Shown here piece after piece: positions 17,098 through 25,021 of a stretch of 64,000 bases of DNA; the stretch's first letter is position 1, and every line of letters begins with the position of its first letter. The stretch spans positions 1-64,000 of the forward strand of contig JANQNH010000030.1 in NCBI GenBank assembly GCA_028279655.1. Direction: 5' to 3'. Under the pieces are notes generated by a model. That model was given only the letters and a program-made list of their open reading frames with translations. It was not told where the DNA came from and ran no database searches. The stretch comes from Candidatus Nanoarchaeia archaeon. Its GTDB lineage: Archaea > Nanobdellota > Nanobdellia > Woesearchaeales > JACPBV01. Made by a program: the position numbers and the translations under genes.

Positions 17098-17557
17098 GAT
17101 AAAGACAAGAGAAGAGATAGAGGATATAGCCAGACAGTCAAGGCAACAAGGAAAGAAGATAGTCACCTGCAACGGTTGCTTTGATATCCTGCATGCAGGT
17201 CATATCAAATTTCTGAGGGAAGCAAAGGCGCAGGGAGAAATCCTTATTGTAGCCATCAACTCAGATTCCAGTGTAAAGCAGAACAAAGGACCGCAAAGGC
17301 CGATAAACTCTGAACAAGAAAGAGCAGAAGTTCTCGAAGCACTGGAGATGATTGACTACGTAACAATTTTCAACGAAGAAACACCCATAGAACTGCTGGA
17401 AGCTATAAAGCCGCACATCCATGCCAACGGAGAAGAGTATGGGGAGGACTGCATAGAAGCCCCAACAATAAAAAAGAATGGCGGAAAGATACACATCATA
17501 AAGCTCAAACAAGGTTACTCTACAACAAACATAATAGAGAAGATTTCTAAAGATTGA
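17090..17557 (+). CDS. hldE2: Heptose-1-phosphate adenylyltransferase (HldE C-domain type)
   Basis: This 155-residue cytidylyltransferase-fold protein has CNGCFDILHAGHIKFLREAK with the HxGH nucleotide-binding motif, a VAINSDSSVKQNKGPQRPI segment and the C-terminal KLKQGYSTTNIIEKI that marks RfaE2/HldE adenylyltransferases. It would join ATP and heptose 1-phosphate into ADP-heptose. It closes the operon that begins with cupin-HldD. The protein has the normal length for the free-standing domain. Related enzymes use glycerol-3-phosphate or ethanolamine phosphate, but the closing motif and the neighbours favour heptose. Confidence 0.92.
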   Translation: MDKIKTREEIEDIARQSRQQGKKIVTCNGCFDILHAGHIKFLREAKAQGEILIVAINSDSSVKQNKGPQRPINSEQERAEVLEALEMIDYVTIFNEETPIELLEAIKPHIHANGEEYGEDCIEAPTIKKNGGKIHIIKLKQGYSTTNIIEKISKD

Positions 17558-17578
17558 TACAATAATGATCAGTATTCA

Positions 17579-17689
17579 GCAAAACCACCAACAATAAAGG
17601 CAGGAGACGGACTTTGCAGAGCAAAGTCCTACGGGGGGTTTCCGAAGGAACAACCCTCCCCCCGTCTCCGCCTTTGTTGGTGGTTTTGC
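17579..17689 (-). ncRNA. GC-rich structured element D
   Basis: This element reads in minus orientation. Arms GCAAAACCACCAACA and TGTTGGTGGTTTTGC, then GCC/GGC and GGAGACGG/CCGTCTCC, form a long stem. On the minus strand it encloses a hairpin with GGGTTGTTCCTTCGG and CCCCCC, the linker GTAGG, the hairpin GACTTTG...CAAAGTC, and CCGTCT. The part order equals that of elements B and C, but the stem sequences differ. It follows the hldE2 gene by 21 nt and faces element C. Confidence 0.6.
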
Positions 17690-17691
17690 CA

Positions 17692-17804
17692 GAAAAAGTC
17701 CAGCCATGGCGCAGACGAGCCAGGGGTTGTCCCTTACGGGGTGGCTCGTAGGGCAGAATGCAAAGCATTCTGACCGTCTGCCGCCATGACTGGATGGACT
17801 TTTT
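17692..17804 (+). ncRNA. GC-rich structured element C
   Basis: Arms GAAAAAGTCCA and TGGACTTTTTC, then CATGGC/GCCATG and GCAGACG/CGTCTGC, form the closing stem. It encloses CGAGCCA/TGGCTCG around GGGGTTGTCCCTTACGGGG, the linker TAGGG, a perfect hairpin CAGAATGC-AAA-GCATTCTG, and CCGTCTGC. Its core aligns with element B (ATGGCGCAG, GGGGTTG, TACGGGGTGG, TAGG, CCGTCTGC). Elements D and C fill most of the 310-nt space 17558-17867. Confidence 0.62.
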
Positions 17805-17837
17805 CCTTCATAAGCTCAACTCAACAATTTCTAAAGA

Positions 17838-17847
17838 TTTATAAAAA
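17838..17847 (+). promoter_or_regulatory. TATA-like box
   Basis: TTTATAAAAA lies about 25 nt before ATG 17868. There is no Shine-Dalgarno site, so a leaderless transcript is likely. Confidence 0.55.
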
Positions 17848-17867
17848 GCAGAGACTTCCAAGAGGCA

Positions 17868-18458
17868 ATGAAGACAGAATACGAGACAGAGATAGAGAAA
17901 TACAGCTCCAGAAATCCGTTGGTAAGAGCAGTTATAGATTCCTTCTTAAAAGACCTCCACAAGAGCATCAGAGCCACAAAAGCAAGGCACATCATAGATA
18001 TAGGATGTGGTATTGGAATAACAATAAACAAGTTAAAGAAGATAGACAGATCCATAAATATAGATGGTTTCGACACCCTTCAGAACTCTCTCAATCTTGC
18101 AAAAAAGAAAAATCCAGAATCAAGATTCTACAAAGGAGACATATACAATATCCAGCTTAAGAGCAGCTATGATCTCGTAATGTGCAACAGCGTACTTGAG
18201 CATCTTAAAGAGCCGAGCAAGGCAATAAAAGAATTAAAAAGGATCAGCAAAGACTTTGTCATAATCTCTGTCCCTAACGAACCATTGTTCTCGATAGTAA
18301 ATCTGATGAGATTAAAATACATAAGAACATTGGGAAACTATCCTGGACATATACAGAGATGGAACAGATACTCTTTAAGACGATTATTAAAGAGACATTT
18401 CAACAAGGTAAATATCAAGACCTCAACCTTCTGGTTGATAGCCCTCTGCAGAAAATGA
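17868..18458 (+). CDS. Class I SAM-dependent methyltransferase
   Basis: This 196-residue protein has motif I IIDIGCGIGIT near residue 41-51, an acidic end of strand 2 (DGFDT), and the motif IV region VMCNSVLEHLKEP followed by DFVIISVPNEP. It matches Methyltransf_11-type enzymes that work on sugars, lipids or small molecules. Its gene overlaps the polysaccharide deacetylase gene as ATGA, so I infer action on the same glycan or lipid-linked sugar. The substrate cannot be deduced. Confidence 0.85.
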   Translation: MKTEYETEIEKYSSRNPLVRAVIDSFLKDLHKSIRATKARHIIDIGCGIGITINKLKKIDRSINIDGFDTLQNSLNLAKKKNPESRFYKGDIYNIQLKSSYDLVMCNSVLEHLKEPSKAIKELKRISKDFVIISVPNEPLFSIVNLMRLKYIRTLGNYPGHIQRWNRYSLRRLLKRHFNKVNIKTSTFWLIALCRK

Positions 18459-19741
18459 GCCTCATAGACCATTGGAAGATTCCGAAGAAGAAGATAACCA
18501 TACAGAACTATAAGAACTACAGGACAAACAAGGGCCTCTACACCATCGAGATAAAGAACAAAGACCTTGTTCCAGGATGGGGGAACAAAAGGCTAAAGAT
18601 ATGGCTTAATGGATTTTCTAGGGAATATAAAGATGCAGACTGCAACATAATAAGCAACAAAAGACCGATAAGCCTTCTGAGCATTGAAAAAAAGGTAATG
18701 ACAAATCACCTGGATAGGATCATAGAAGATATCCTCCTTGAAAGATACATAAAAAGAAAGAAACCTTTATTCACAAAGCTCCCTTTTGACTACACAAAGA
18801 TACCTCCAAAGGTAAGGGTAGGATTATTCAATATACTGCTGAAGTTCAAGAAGGATCCAGGATTTCCAGAGTGGCCGATTGACAAGAGCGTAGAAACCCT
18901 AAGACACGTCTTCATCAGGTCACTGCCAAAAACACCCTACATAAGGTTCTGGCCAAACAAGAAAGAGACAGCAGCCATAATCACCCATGATTGTGATTCC
19001 AGCTCAAGCTTCAGGACCATGGATAAGGTTTTAGAGATAGAAGAAAGATATAACTTTAAATCAAGCTGGAACTTCGTTCCCAAAAAATACAAGCTAAACA
19101 TAAAAAAGATAAAAGAACTAAAAAGAAGAGGATTTGAAATAGGAGTTCATGGCTATAACCACCAGGGAAAGATGCCCTTCCTTCCAAAAAGACAGGCAGA
19201 GATCATGATAAGGGATGCAAAAGATATACTAAAAGATTTCGATCCTAAAGGCTTCAGATCAGCACTGCTCCAAAGGAACGAACAGTTCCTAAACCTTTTA
19301 TCGCAACAGTTCAATTACGATTCCTCTGTCCCAGACACAGATATCTACTCCCCTCTAGCTTTCAGGAACGGCTGCTCCACTGTATTCCCATTTATGATAA
19401 ACAACATGGTAGAGCTGCCTTTGACAATGCCCCAGGAGTGGAGATTGATCCGGATGGACATGAACACCAACAGGATGTTAGACCTATGGAAAGACAAGAT
19501 ATCCTACATAAGATCAGTCAACGGACTGATCAACATAAACATGCACCCAGATGATTTCATCTCAGGCAATGATAAGTACCTAAACCTATATGAAAGGCTT
19601 CTGAAAGAGATATCAAAGATAGAAAACGCCTGGACAACCCTCCCAAATAAGGCCGCATTATGGTGGGAAAAGAGAGACAAAGCAGAGATTAAAGGAGATA
19701 AGATAATAAACCTGAAAGGGGGCAGCATAGATTACACATAA
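18455..19741 (+). CDS. Polysaccharide deacetylase (NodB-type) family protein
   Basis: This is a 428-residue protein when started at ATG 18455, which overlaps the methyltransferase stop as ATGA. A longer frame from 18359 is possible but would overlap that gene by 100 nt. The C-terminal half is a carbohydrate esterase 4 domain: THDCDS with the metal/catalytic Asp pair, the His pair of GVHGYNH, the Arg of FRSALLQRN, and the late His of NMHPDD. The N-terminal 180 residues match nothing I know. CE4 enzymes remove N-acetyl groups from sugars, so it may de-N-acetylate a HexNAc of the glycan or its precursor. No signal peptide is visible, suggesting cytosolic action. Confidence 0.82.
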   Translation: MSLIDHWKIPKKKITIQNYKNYRTNKGLYTIEIKNKDLVPGWGNKRLKIWLNGFSREYKDADCNIISNKRPISLLSIEKKVMTNHLDRIIEDILLERYIKRKKPLFTKLPFDYTKIPPKVRVGLFNILLKFKKDPGFPEWPIDKSVETLRHVFIRSLPKTPYIRFWPNKKETAAIITHDCDSSSSFRTMDKVLEIEERYNFKSSWNFVPKKYKLNIKKIKELKRRGFEIGVHGYNHQGKMPFLPKRQAEIMIRDAKDILKDFDPKGFRSALLQRNEQFLNLLSQQFNYDSSVPDTDIYSPLAFRNGCSTVFPFMINNMVELPLTMPQEWRLIRMDMNTNRMLDLWKDKISYIRSVNGLININMHPDDFISGNDKYLNLYERLLKEISKIENAWTTLPNKAALWWEKRDKAEIKGDKIINLKGGSIDYT

Positions 19742-19746
19742 TAGAA

Positions 19747-19757
19747 AATATTTATAA
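19747..19757 (+). promoter_or_regulatory. TATA-like box
   Basis: ATATTTATAA lies about 30 nt before ATG 19784 of the oxidoreductase gene and marks the start of a new transcription unit. Confidence 0.5.
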
Positions 19758-19783
19758 AGGCAGTTATAATCACCCAATACAGA

Positions 19784-20743
19784 ATGGTAAACATCGGGGT
19801 AATAGGTACTGGTAAATGGGGATTAAACCACATAAGGATTTTCTCAGAGTTAGGCAATCTCAAGGCAATTGCTGATATAAGGCCAGAATCAGAACAAACA
19901 GCCAAAGAGTTCAACGCATCCTTCTACACAGACTACAAACAGCTTCTCCCTGAAGTAGATGCTGTTACTGTTGTCGTTCCAACAGACAAACATTACGAGA
20001 TCGTAAAAGAATGCCTAAACCAGGGGAAACACGTGCTGGTTGAAAAACCAGTAACCTTATACGCAGACCAGACCAAAGAACTGGTAGAGCTGGCTAAGCA
20101 GAAGGGATTGATCCTTTCAGTAGGATACCTGTTCAGGTTCAACCCTGCTGTAAAAAAACTAAAAGAATTAGTAAAAGACATAGGGCAGATCCAATACATA
20201 AAAGGAAGATACATTCACTCAAGCAAGCCTCCAAGGAAGGATTCAGGAGCTATCCTTAACCTGGGAGTGCACCTTATAGACTCCCTTAACTTCATACTGG
20301 AAGAAAGGCCAAAAAGGGTATATTGCAAGAAAGTAAACCTATTGAATGAAAAGAATGAGGATTCTGCCACCATAGTCCTGGATTACGAAAAGTTCTTTGC
20401 AGAGTTTGAGCTGAGCTGCTGCCACCCTGAAAAGAAGAGGGACATGTGGATAATAGCCAAAAACGATAAGATATACGCAGATTTCTTTGACCAGAAGATA
20501 ACCAGAAATCCTTTCCAGGTGACTGAAGAAGGAATAAAAGGAGAAAGGAACCTTAAACTGGAACTCAACAAGAACGAGCCATTAAAAGAGGAGCTGAAGC
20601 ATTTCGTGGAATGTGTAAAAGATTATCACCAGGGAAAAGGCAGCGAGATAACAAATATCGGAGAAGAAGAGTATTACACCACAAGGATATGCGAACTTGC
20701 ATTACAGTCAGCAAAGCTAAGGAGAGATCTGGATGTCGAATAA
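19784..20743 (+). CDS. Gfo/Idh/MocA oxidoreductase (WbpB/WlbA-like)
   Basis: This 319-residue protein has the NAD-binding GVIGTGKWG near the N-terminus, the family signature EKPVT near residue 87-91, and catalytic-region LNLGVHLIDSLNFI near 165. With an acyltransferase and a DegT aminotransferase next to it, it fits the C3-dehydrogenase step of UDP-2,3-diacetamido-2,3-dideoxy-uronic acid synthesis, in which UDP-GlcNAcA is oxidised to the 3-keto sugar. This sugar type occurs in bacterial O-antigens and methanogen N-glycans. The UDP-GlcNAc 6-dehydrogenase needed first is not in the window. It overlaps the acyltransferase gene by 11 nt. Confidence 0.87.
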   Translation: MVNIGVIGTGKWGLNHIRIFSELGNLKAIADIRPESEQTAKEFNASFYTDYKQLLPEVDAVTVVVPTDKHYEIVKECLNQGKHVLVEKPVTLYADQTKELVELAKQKGLILSVGYLFRFNPAVKKLKELVKDIGQIQYIKGRYIHSSKPPRKDSGAILNLGVHLIDSLNFILEERPKRVYCKKVNLLNEKNEDSATIVLDYEKFFAEFELSCCHPEKKRDMWIIAKNDKIYADFFDQKITRNPFQVTEEGIKGERNLKLELNKNEPLKEELKHFVECVKDYHQGKGSEITNIGEEEYYTTRICELALQSAKLRRDLDVE

Positions 20744-21338
20744 GATACATGAAAACGTAGAACTTGGAGAAGATCCCAAGATAGGAGATTACTGCATAAT
20801 CGGAATACCAAAAGAAGACCAAAAGACAACCATAGGCAACAAAGCAGTGATAAGGTCCCATACGACGATATACGCAGGAAACAATATAGGAGACAATTTC
20901 CAGACAGGCCATGCAGTGAACATAAGGGAAAACAACAATATAGGGAACAACGTAAGCATAGGGACAAAGACCATAATTGAACACCATGTAAACATCGAAG
21001 ACAACGTAAGGATACACTCTGGAGTGTTTATACCTGAATTCACAATACTGAAGGAAGGCTGCTGGATAGGCCCTTGTGTAGTTATCACAAATGCAAAATA
21101 TCCAAAATCACAATACACAAAAGATAACCTGCAAGGAGTAGAGATAGGTAAAAAGGCAAAGATAGGAGCAAATACCACGATCCTTCCAGGAATTAAGATA
21201 GGAGAGAACTCATTGGTAGGAGCAGGATCTGTAGTCACAAAAGACCTGCCGGATAATGTTGTTGCTGCAGGAAACCCTGCCAGGATCATAAGAAACATAG
21301 ATGAAGTAAAGTACAAAGAGGGGAAAGCATATGAATAA
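20733..21338 (+). CDS. Left-handed beta-helix N-acetyltransferase (WbpD-like)
   Basis: This 201-residue protein is built of hexapeptide repeats (for example IGDNFQTGHAVNIRENNNIGNNVSIG) with the closing VGAGSVVTKDLPDNVVAAGNPARII typical of sugar O/N-acyltransferases. By position between the oxidoreductase and the aminotransferase it should acetylate the 3-amino group of the UDP-sugar. It overlaps the next gene by 8 nt. The family alone does not fix the substrate; the WbpD role rests on the gene trio. Confidence 0.87.
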   Translation: MSNKIHENVELGEDPKIGDYCIIGIPKEDQKTTIGNKAVIRSHTTIYAGNNIGDNFQTGHAVNIRENNNIGNNVSIGTKTIIEHHVNIEDNVRIHSGVFIPEFTILKEGCWIGPCVVITNAKYPKSQYTKDNLQGVEIGKKAKIGANTTILPGIKIGENSLVGAGSVVTKDLPDNVVAAGNPARIIRNIDEVKYKEGKAYE

Positions 21339-22434
21339 GATACCGTTTGTCGACCTAAAGGCCCAATACAGGGAGATAAAAGAAGAGATTGATGATGCAG
21401 TAAAAGATGTGTTGGACAACACTGCCTTCATTATGGGAGAAAGGGTCAGTAATTTTGAGGATAGGTTTGCAGAATACTGTAATGCAAAAAGCTGTATCGG
21501 AGTAAGCTCAGGGACATCTGCCCTGTTGGTTGCACTGAAAGCAGCAGGCATCAAGCAGGGAGACGAAGTCATAACAACTCCCAATACGTTCATCGCAACA
21601 ACAGAAGCAATATCAGAATTAAATGCAAAAGTAGTATTCGCAGATATCGACAGAGAGACATACACCATAGACCCTGAGAAGATAAAAGAGAAGGTAACAG
21701 AAAAGACAAAAGCCATAATCCCTGTACACCTTTACGGGCAGCCAGCAGACATGGATCCCATAAAGGAGATTGCCCAGGAAAATGATCTGGCCATAGTAGA
21801 GGATTGTGCGCAATCACATGGGGCAGAATACAAGGGAAGGAAAGTCCCTGTAAGCCAGATCGGATGTTTCTCCTTCTATCCAGGAAAAAACCTGGGTGCC
21901 TATGGTGATGCTGGTGCTATCGTGACAAACGACAGCGAGTTTGCAGAAAGAGCTGCAATGATAAGAGACCATGGGAGAAAAAAGGGAGAGAAATACACCC
22001 ATACCATAATTGGCTCAAACTACAGGATCGATGCATTGCAGGCAGCTATCCTGAATGTAAAACTGAAGCACCTGGATGAGTGGATAGCAAAAAGAAGGAA
22101 AAATGCCCAGCTGTATAACGATCTGCTTAAGGACGAGGTAGCTACACCAAAAGAACCAGAATACTCAAAACATGTCTATCATCTATATGTGATAAGGACC
22201 AAGAACAGGGATAACCTTCAATCACAATTGAAAGAGAACCAGATCTCAACAGGCATCCATTACCCAATACCACTGCACCTGCAGCCAGCCTACCAAGATC
22301 TACACTATAAAGAAGGAGACTTCAGAGATACTGAAGAATCTACAAAAGAGATCCTATCCCTTCCTATGTACCCGGAACTTACAGAAGAGCAGATAAAATT
22401 CATAGCAGAAAAGATAAAAGAGGCTGCATCATGA
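21331..22434 (+). CDS. DegT/DnrJ/EryC1 aminotransferase (WbpE-like)
   Basis: This 367-residue PLP-dependent sugar aminotransferase begins with IPFVDLKAQYREIKEEID, has the cofactor-binding SSGTSAL, EDCAQSHGA, and the PLP-binding Lys in FSFYPGKNLGAYGDAG near residue 186. It would convert the 3-keto sugar to the 3-amino sugar, the middle step between the oxidoreductase and the acetyltransferase. Its length and motifs are those of WbpE/WlbC-type enzymes. The stop overlaps the next start as ATGA. Confidence 0.9.
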   Translation: MNKIPFVDLKAQYREIKEEIDDAVKDVLDNTAFIMGERVSNFEDRFAEYCNAKSCIGVSSGTSALLVALKAAGIKQGDEVITTPNTFIATTEAISELNAKVVFADIDRETYTIDPEKIKEKVTEKTKAIIPVHLYGQPADMDPIKEIAQENDLAIVEDCAQSHGAEYKGRKVPVSQIGCFSFYPGKNLGAYGDAGAIVTNDSEFAERAAMIRDHGRKKGEKYTHTIIGSNYRIDALQAAILNVKLKHLDEWIAKRRKNAQLYNDLLKDEVATPKEPEYSKHVYHLYVIRTKNRDNLQSQLKENQISTGIHYPIPLHLQPAYQDLHYKEGDFRDTEESTKEILSLPMYPELTEEQIKFIAEKIKEAAS

Positions 22435-22703
22435 AACAGACCTTAAAGAAGTTTTATCTTTATTTTTTCAAGAGAGACGAGTTTAAATCACTTAGATTAG
22501 AAGGAACATGCAAGGGATGTGGCGAATGCTGCAAACACCTTCTGGGCTATTTCAAGTGCCCCTTCCTTTCCAAAGAGAACAAATGCAGGATACATGATCA
22601 TAAGCCGCTATTCTGTAAATTAACCCCGATAAATATGGGAGTTAGAAATAAAAATTGTGGATATCTGGAAAATGAAAATAACAACGATAATTCCGGCCTA
22701 TAA
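22431..22703 (+). CDS. YkgJ-type Cys-cluster protein
   Basis: This 90-residue protein has CKGCGECCKHL near residues 27-35, then FKCPFLSKENKCRIHDHKPLFCKLTP, the eight-Cys pattern of YkgJ/CxxCxxCC proteins thought to bind zinc or an iron-sulfur centre. The function of the family is not established. It overlaps the aminotransferase gene as ATGA and the GT2 gene by 32 nt. A partner for the radical SAM enzyme two genes downstream is possible, but this is only a guess from position. Confidence 0.75.
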   Translation: MKQTLKKFYLYFFKRDEFKSLRLEGTCKGCGECCKHLLGYFKCPFLSKENKCRIHDHKPLFCKLTPINMGVRNKNCGYLENENNNDNSGL

Positions 22704-23574
22704 TGAGGCCAAGAACCTACCATTGGTGACAAGGAAAGTAAAGGACACATATACCAAGAAAAGCATAGATGGAGAGATAATACTGGTAAATGATGGTAGC
22801 ACTGACAACACCAGGGAAGTTACGGATAGGTTAGAAAAAGAGATTCCTATACTAAAGGTCATCCACCACCCAACAAACCAGGGACTAACCCAGGCACTGA
22901 TGACCTGCTTCAGGAACGCTTCTGGAGACGTATTGGTTTTTCTCCCTGCTGACATGGAATCAGATCCTGAAGAAGACATACCTATCCTACTGGAAGGCAT
23001 CAAAAGAGGGAATGATGTGGTGCTGGGATGGAGACAGAACAGGAAAGGTATAAAGAGGGTGGCTTCTAAGGTCTATAATATTCTTTCGAGACTGCTCTTC
23101 AATATAAGGGCCCATGACCTAAACTGGATAAAGGCCTTTAAGAAAGAGGTTGTCAAAGACATGGAACTAAGGTCTGATTGGCATAGGTATATTGCGATAC
23201 TGGCAAAAGCAAAAGGCTATAAGATAGGAGAGGTAAAGGTAAATGCCCATAGAAGGGCTCATGGAAAATCCAAGTTCGGGATAATGCGGATCTTTATAGG
23301 GCTGTTGGATCTTTTTGTTGTGAAATTCCATCTTTCCTTCATAAAAAAGCCCATGCTCATATTCGGATCAGTAGGTGTCCTCTTGTTCACCCTTGGATTG
23401 ATCGGAGGCATTTATGTTACCATAACAAAGTTTTTGATCGGCACAGTAAGTGACAGGATGCCTTTCATATTCCTCATAGTACTTTTGATAATTCTTGGGA
23501 TACAGTTCTTCGCTTTAGGGTTCATAGCAGAGGTTTTAGCTACAATAAGAGAGGATATCAGGAAGCTAAAATGA
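22672..23574 (+). CDS. GT2 glycosyltransferase with C-terminal membrane helices
   Basis: This 300-residue protein starts at ATG 22672, giving the usual MKITTIIPAYNEA; the upstream GTG at 22657 adds five residues. The GT-A domain has LVNDGSTDNT and a DxD-like PADMESDPEED. Two hydrophobic helices follow residue 220 (MLIFGSVGVLLFTLGLIGGIY and FLIVLLIILGIQFFALGFIAEVL). This is the GtrB/polyprenyl-phosphate hexose synthase layout, so it should load a sugar onto a membrane lipid carrier. It overlaps its neighbours on both sides (ATGA with the radical SAM gene). Confidence 0.88.
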   Translation: MKITTIIPAYNEAKNLPLVTRKVKDTYTKKSIDGEIILVNDGSTDNTREVTDRLEKEIPILKVIHHPTNQGLTQALMTCFRNASGDVLVFLPADMESDPEEDIPILLEGIKRGNDVVLGWRQNRKGIKRVASKVYNILSRLLFNIRAHDLNWIKAFKKEVVKDMELRSDWHRYIAILAKAKGYKIGEVKVNAHRRAHGKSKFGIMRIFIGLLDLFVVKFHLSFIKKPMLIFGSVGVLLFTLGLIGGIYVTITKFLIGTVSDRMPFIFLIVLLIILGIQFFALGFIAEVLATIREDIRKLK

Positions 23575-25010
23575 AAGTGCTGTTGATGAGTGTTCCATAC
23601 ACTACCGAAGAAAGGTATGGAAAGACCATAAAAAAGCTTGTAGGTCCATCTCTCCTTCCTCCTTTAGGGCTGGCGTATATCGCTGCTGTAATAAGGAAGA
23701 TGGAGGACGTTGATGTCAGGATACTGGACACAGCCATAGAAAATATGGATATGACTGACATCAAAGAATTTCTTGAAAAAAACAGGTTTGATCTTATAGG
23801 CATCTCTATGATGACCCCTATGTATGGTAAATTCCTAAAGCTGATAAAACAGATAAAACCCATAACCAAAGAAACACCTATACTTGTTGGAGGCCCTCAT
23901 GCATCCATCCTGCCTGTAGAGACCCTTAAAGAGAATCCAGAGGTGGATTACACGGTATTCGGGGAAGGAGAAGCAATAATGCCTGACCTGATCCTGCATC
24001 TGCAGGGTAAAAAGAAGATCGAGGACGTAGAGGGCATAGCTTACCGGCAAGGGAACGACATAAAACTCAACAAGCCAAAGAAACTTATAGAGAACCTCGA
24101 CACCTTGCCGTTCCCAGCATTAGACCTGCTCCCGATAAAAAAGTACATCCCTGCCCCCTCCACATACAGAAGATTACCGACATTGCACATGATAGCCTCC
24201 AGGGGCTGCCCCTTCTATTGCACATATTGCTCGGCTCAGTCAATTTTTGGAAGGGTCCATAGGGCATATTCCCCAAAAAGGATGATGGATGAGCTGGAAT
24301 GGATAATAGATAAATATGGTGCAAAGGACATATTCTTCCTTGACGACCTCTTTACAAAAGACAAAGAATGGGTACATGCAGTCTGCGATGAGATCCTGAA
24401 AAGAGGAATACACAAGAAGATCTGCTGGTCCTGCAGTACAAGGGTAAGCATGGTTGATTACGAGATGCTCAAGAAGATGAAAAAAGCAGGATGCTGGCAG
24501 ATACACTTCGGAGTTGAATCAGGATCACAAAGGCTTCTGAACCTGATAAAAAAAGGGATAACCCTGGAGCAGTCCAAGAATGCTATGAAAATATGCAGAA
24601 AAGCAGGCATTCAGACAAGGGCATATTTCATGCTCGGCCTTCCGACAGAGACAAGGGAAGAGAGCCTGCAGACCATAAGATTTGCCAAAGACATAGACCC
24701 GGATTACGTTAAATACAGCCTCACTACCCCATATCCAGGAACAGAACTCTTTGACATAATAAAAAAAGAAGGCAACCTTAAGACAGAATCCTGGGAGCTC
24801 TATAAGACAATGGGAGGCCTAGGAGAAGATTCAGAAAGGCCATACACTCCAAAAGGAAGGACCAGCAAAGAACTTAATGAACTTCAAAAAAGAGCACACA
24901 AGGAGTTTTTCCTAAGGCCAAAGATAATCCTAAGGTTTCTGTTCAACATCAGAAGCTTTGACGAGTTGAAAGTTTACGCAAAAGGAGCACTTGCTCTACT
25001 CAACATCTAG
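23571..25010 (+). CDS. B12-binding-domain radical SAM enzyme
   Basis: This 479-residue protein has an N-terminal cobalamin-binding-like Rossmann domain (PPLGLAYIAAVIRK, VGGPHASILPVETL, FGEGEAI) and a radical SAM core with CPFYCTYC near residues 213-220. The classical base-off DxHxxG motif is not evident. It belongs to the large group that includes methylases and other modifiers of lipids and sugars. The C-terminus ends in basic and hydrophobic segments. It is the first of four similar enzymes here (also 25996, 43360 and 45884), plus a more distant one at 50284. The substrate is unknown; a GT2 upstream and a methyltransferase downstream point to glycan or lipid-carrier modification. Confidence 0.87.
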   Translation: MKVLLMSVPYTTEERYGKTIKKLVGPSLLPPLGLAYIAAVIRKMEDVDVRILDTAIENMDMTDIKEFLEKNRFDLIGISMMTPMYGKFLKLIKQIKPITKETPILVGGPHASILPVETLKENPEVDYTVFGEGEAIMPDLILHLQGKKKIEDVEGIAYRQGNDIKLNKPKKLIENLDTLPFPALDLLPIKKYIPAPSTYRRLPTLHMIASRGCPFYCTYCSAQSIFGRVHRAYSPKRMMDELEWIIDKYGAKDIFFLDDLFTKDKEWVHAVCDEILKRGIHKKICWSCSTRVSMVDYEMLKKMKKAGCWQIHFGVESGSQRLLNLIKKGITLEQSKNAMKICRKAGIQTRAYFMLGLPTETREESLQTIRFAKDIDPDYVKYSLTTPYPGTELFDIIKKEGNLKTESWELYKTMGGLGEDSERPYTPKGRTSKELNELQKRAHKEFFLRPKIILRFLFNIRSFDELKVYAKGALALLNI

Positions 25011-25021
25011 AAGGAATTAAA

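Noticed and set aside
15265-17557. Split of HldE into two genes taken as a frameshift
   Set aside because: The kinase and adenylyltransferase halves are separated by complete gmhB and GtrA genes, and free-standing halves are known in many bacteria.
17786-18160. Plus-strand ORF of 124 codons overlapping the methyltransferase start
   Set aside because: It is rich in Arg, His and Lys with no family pattern and lies out of frame over a clear methyltransferase gene with its own TATA-like box.
18359-18454. Longer N-terminus for the polysaccharide deacetylase
   Set aside because: It would overlap the methyltransferase by 100 nt; ATG 18455 gives the ATGA overlap typical of this operon.
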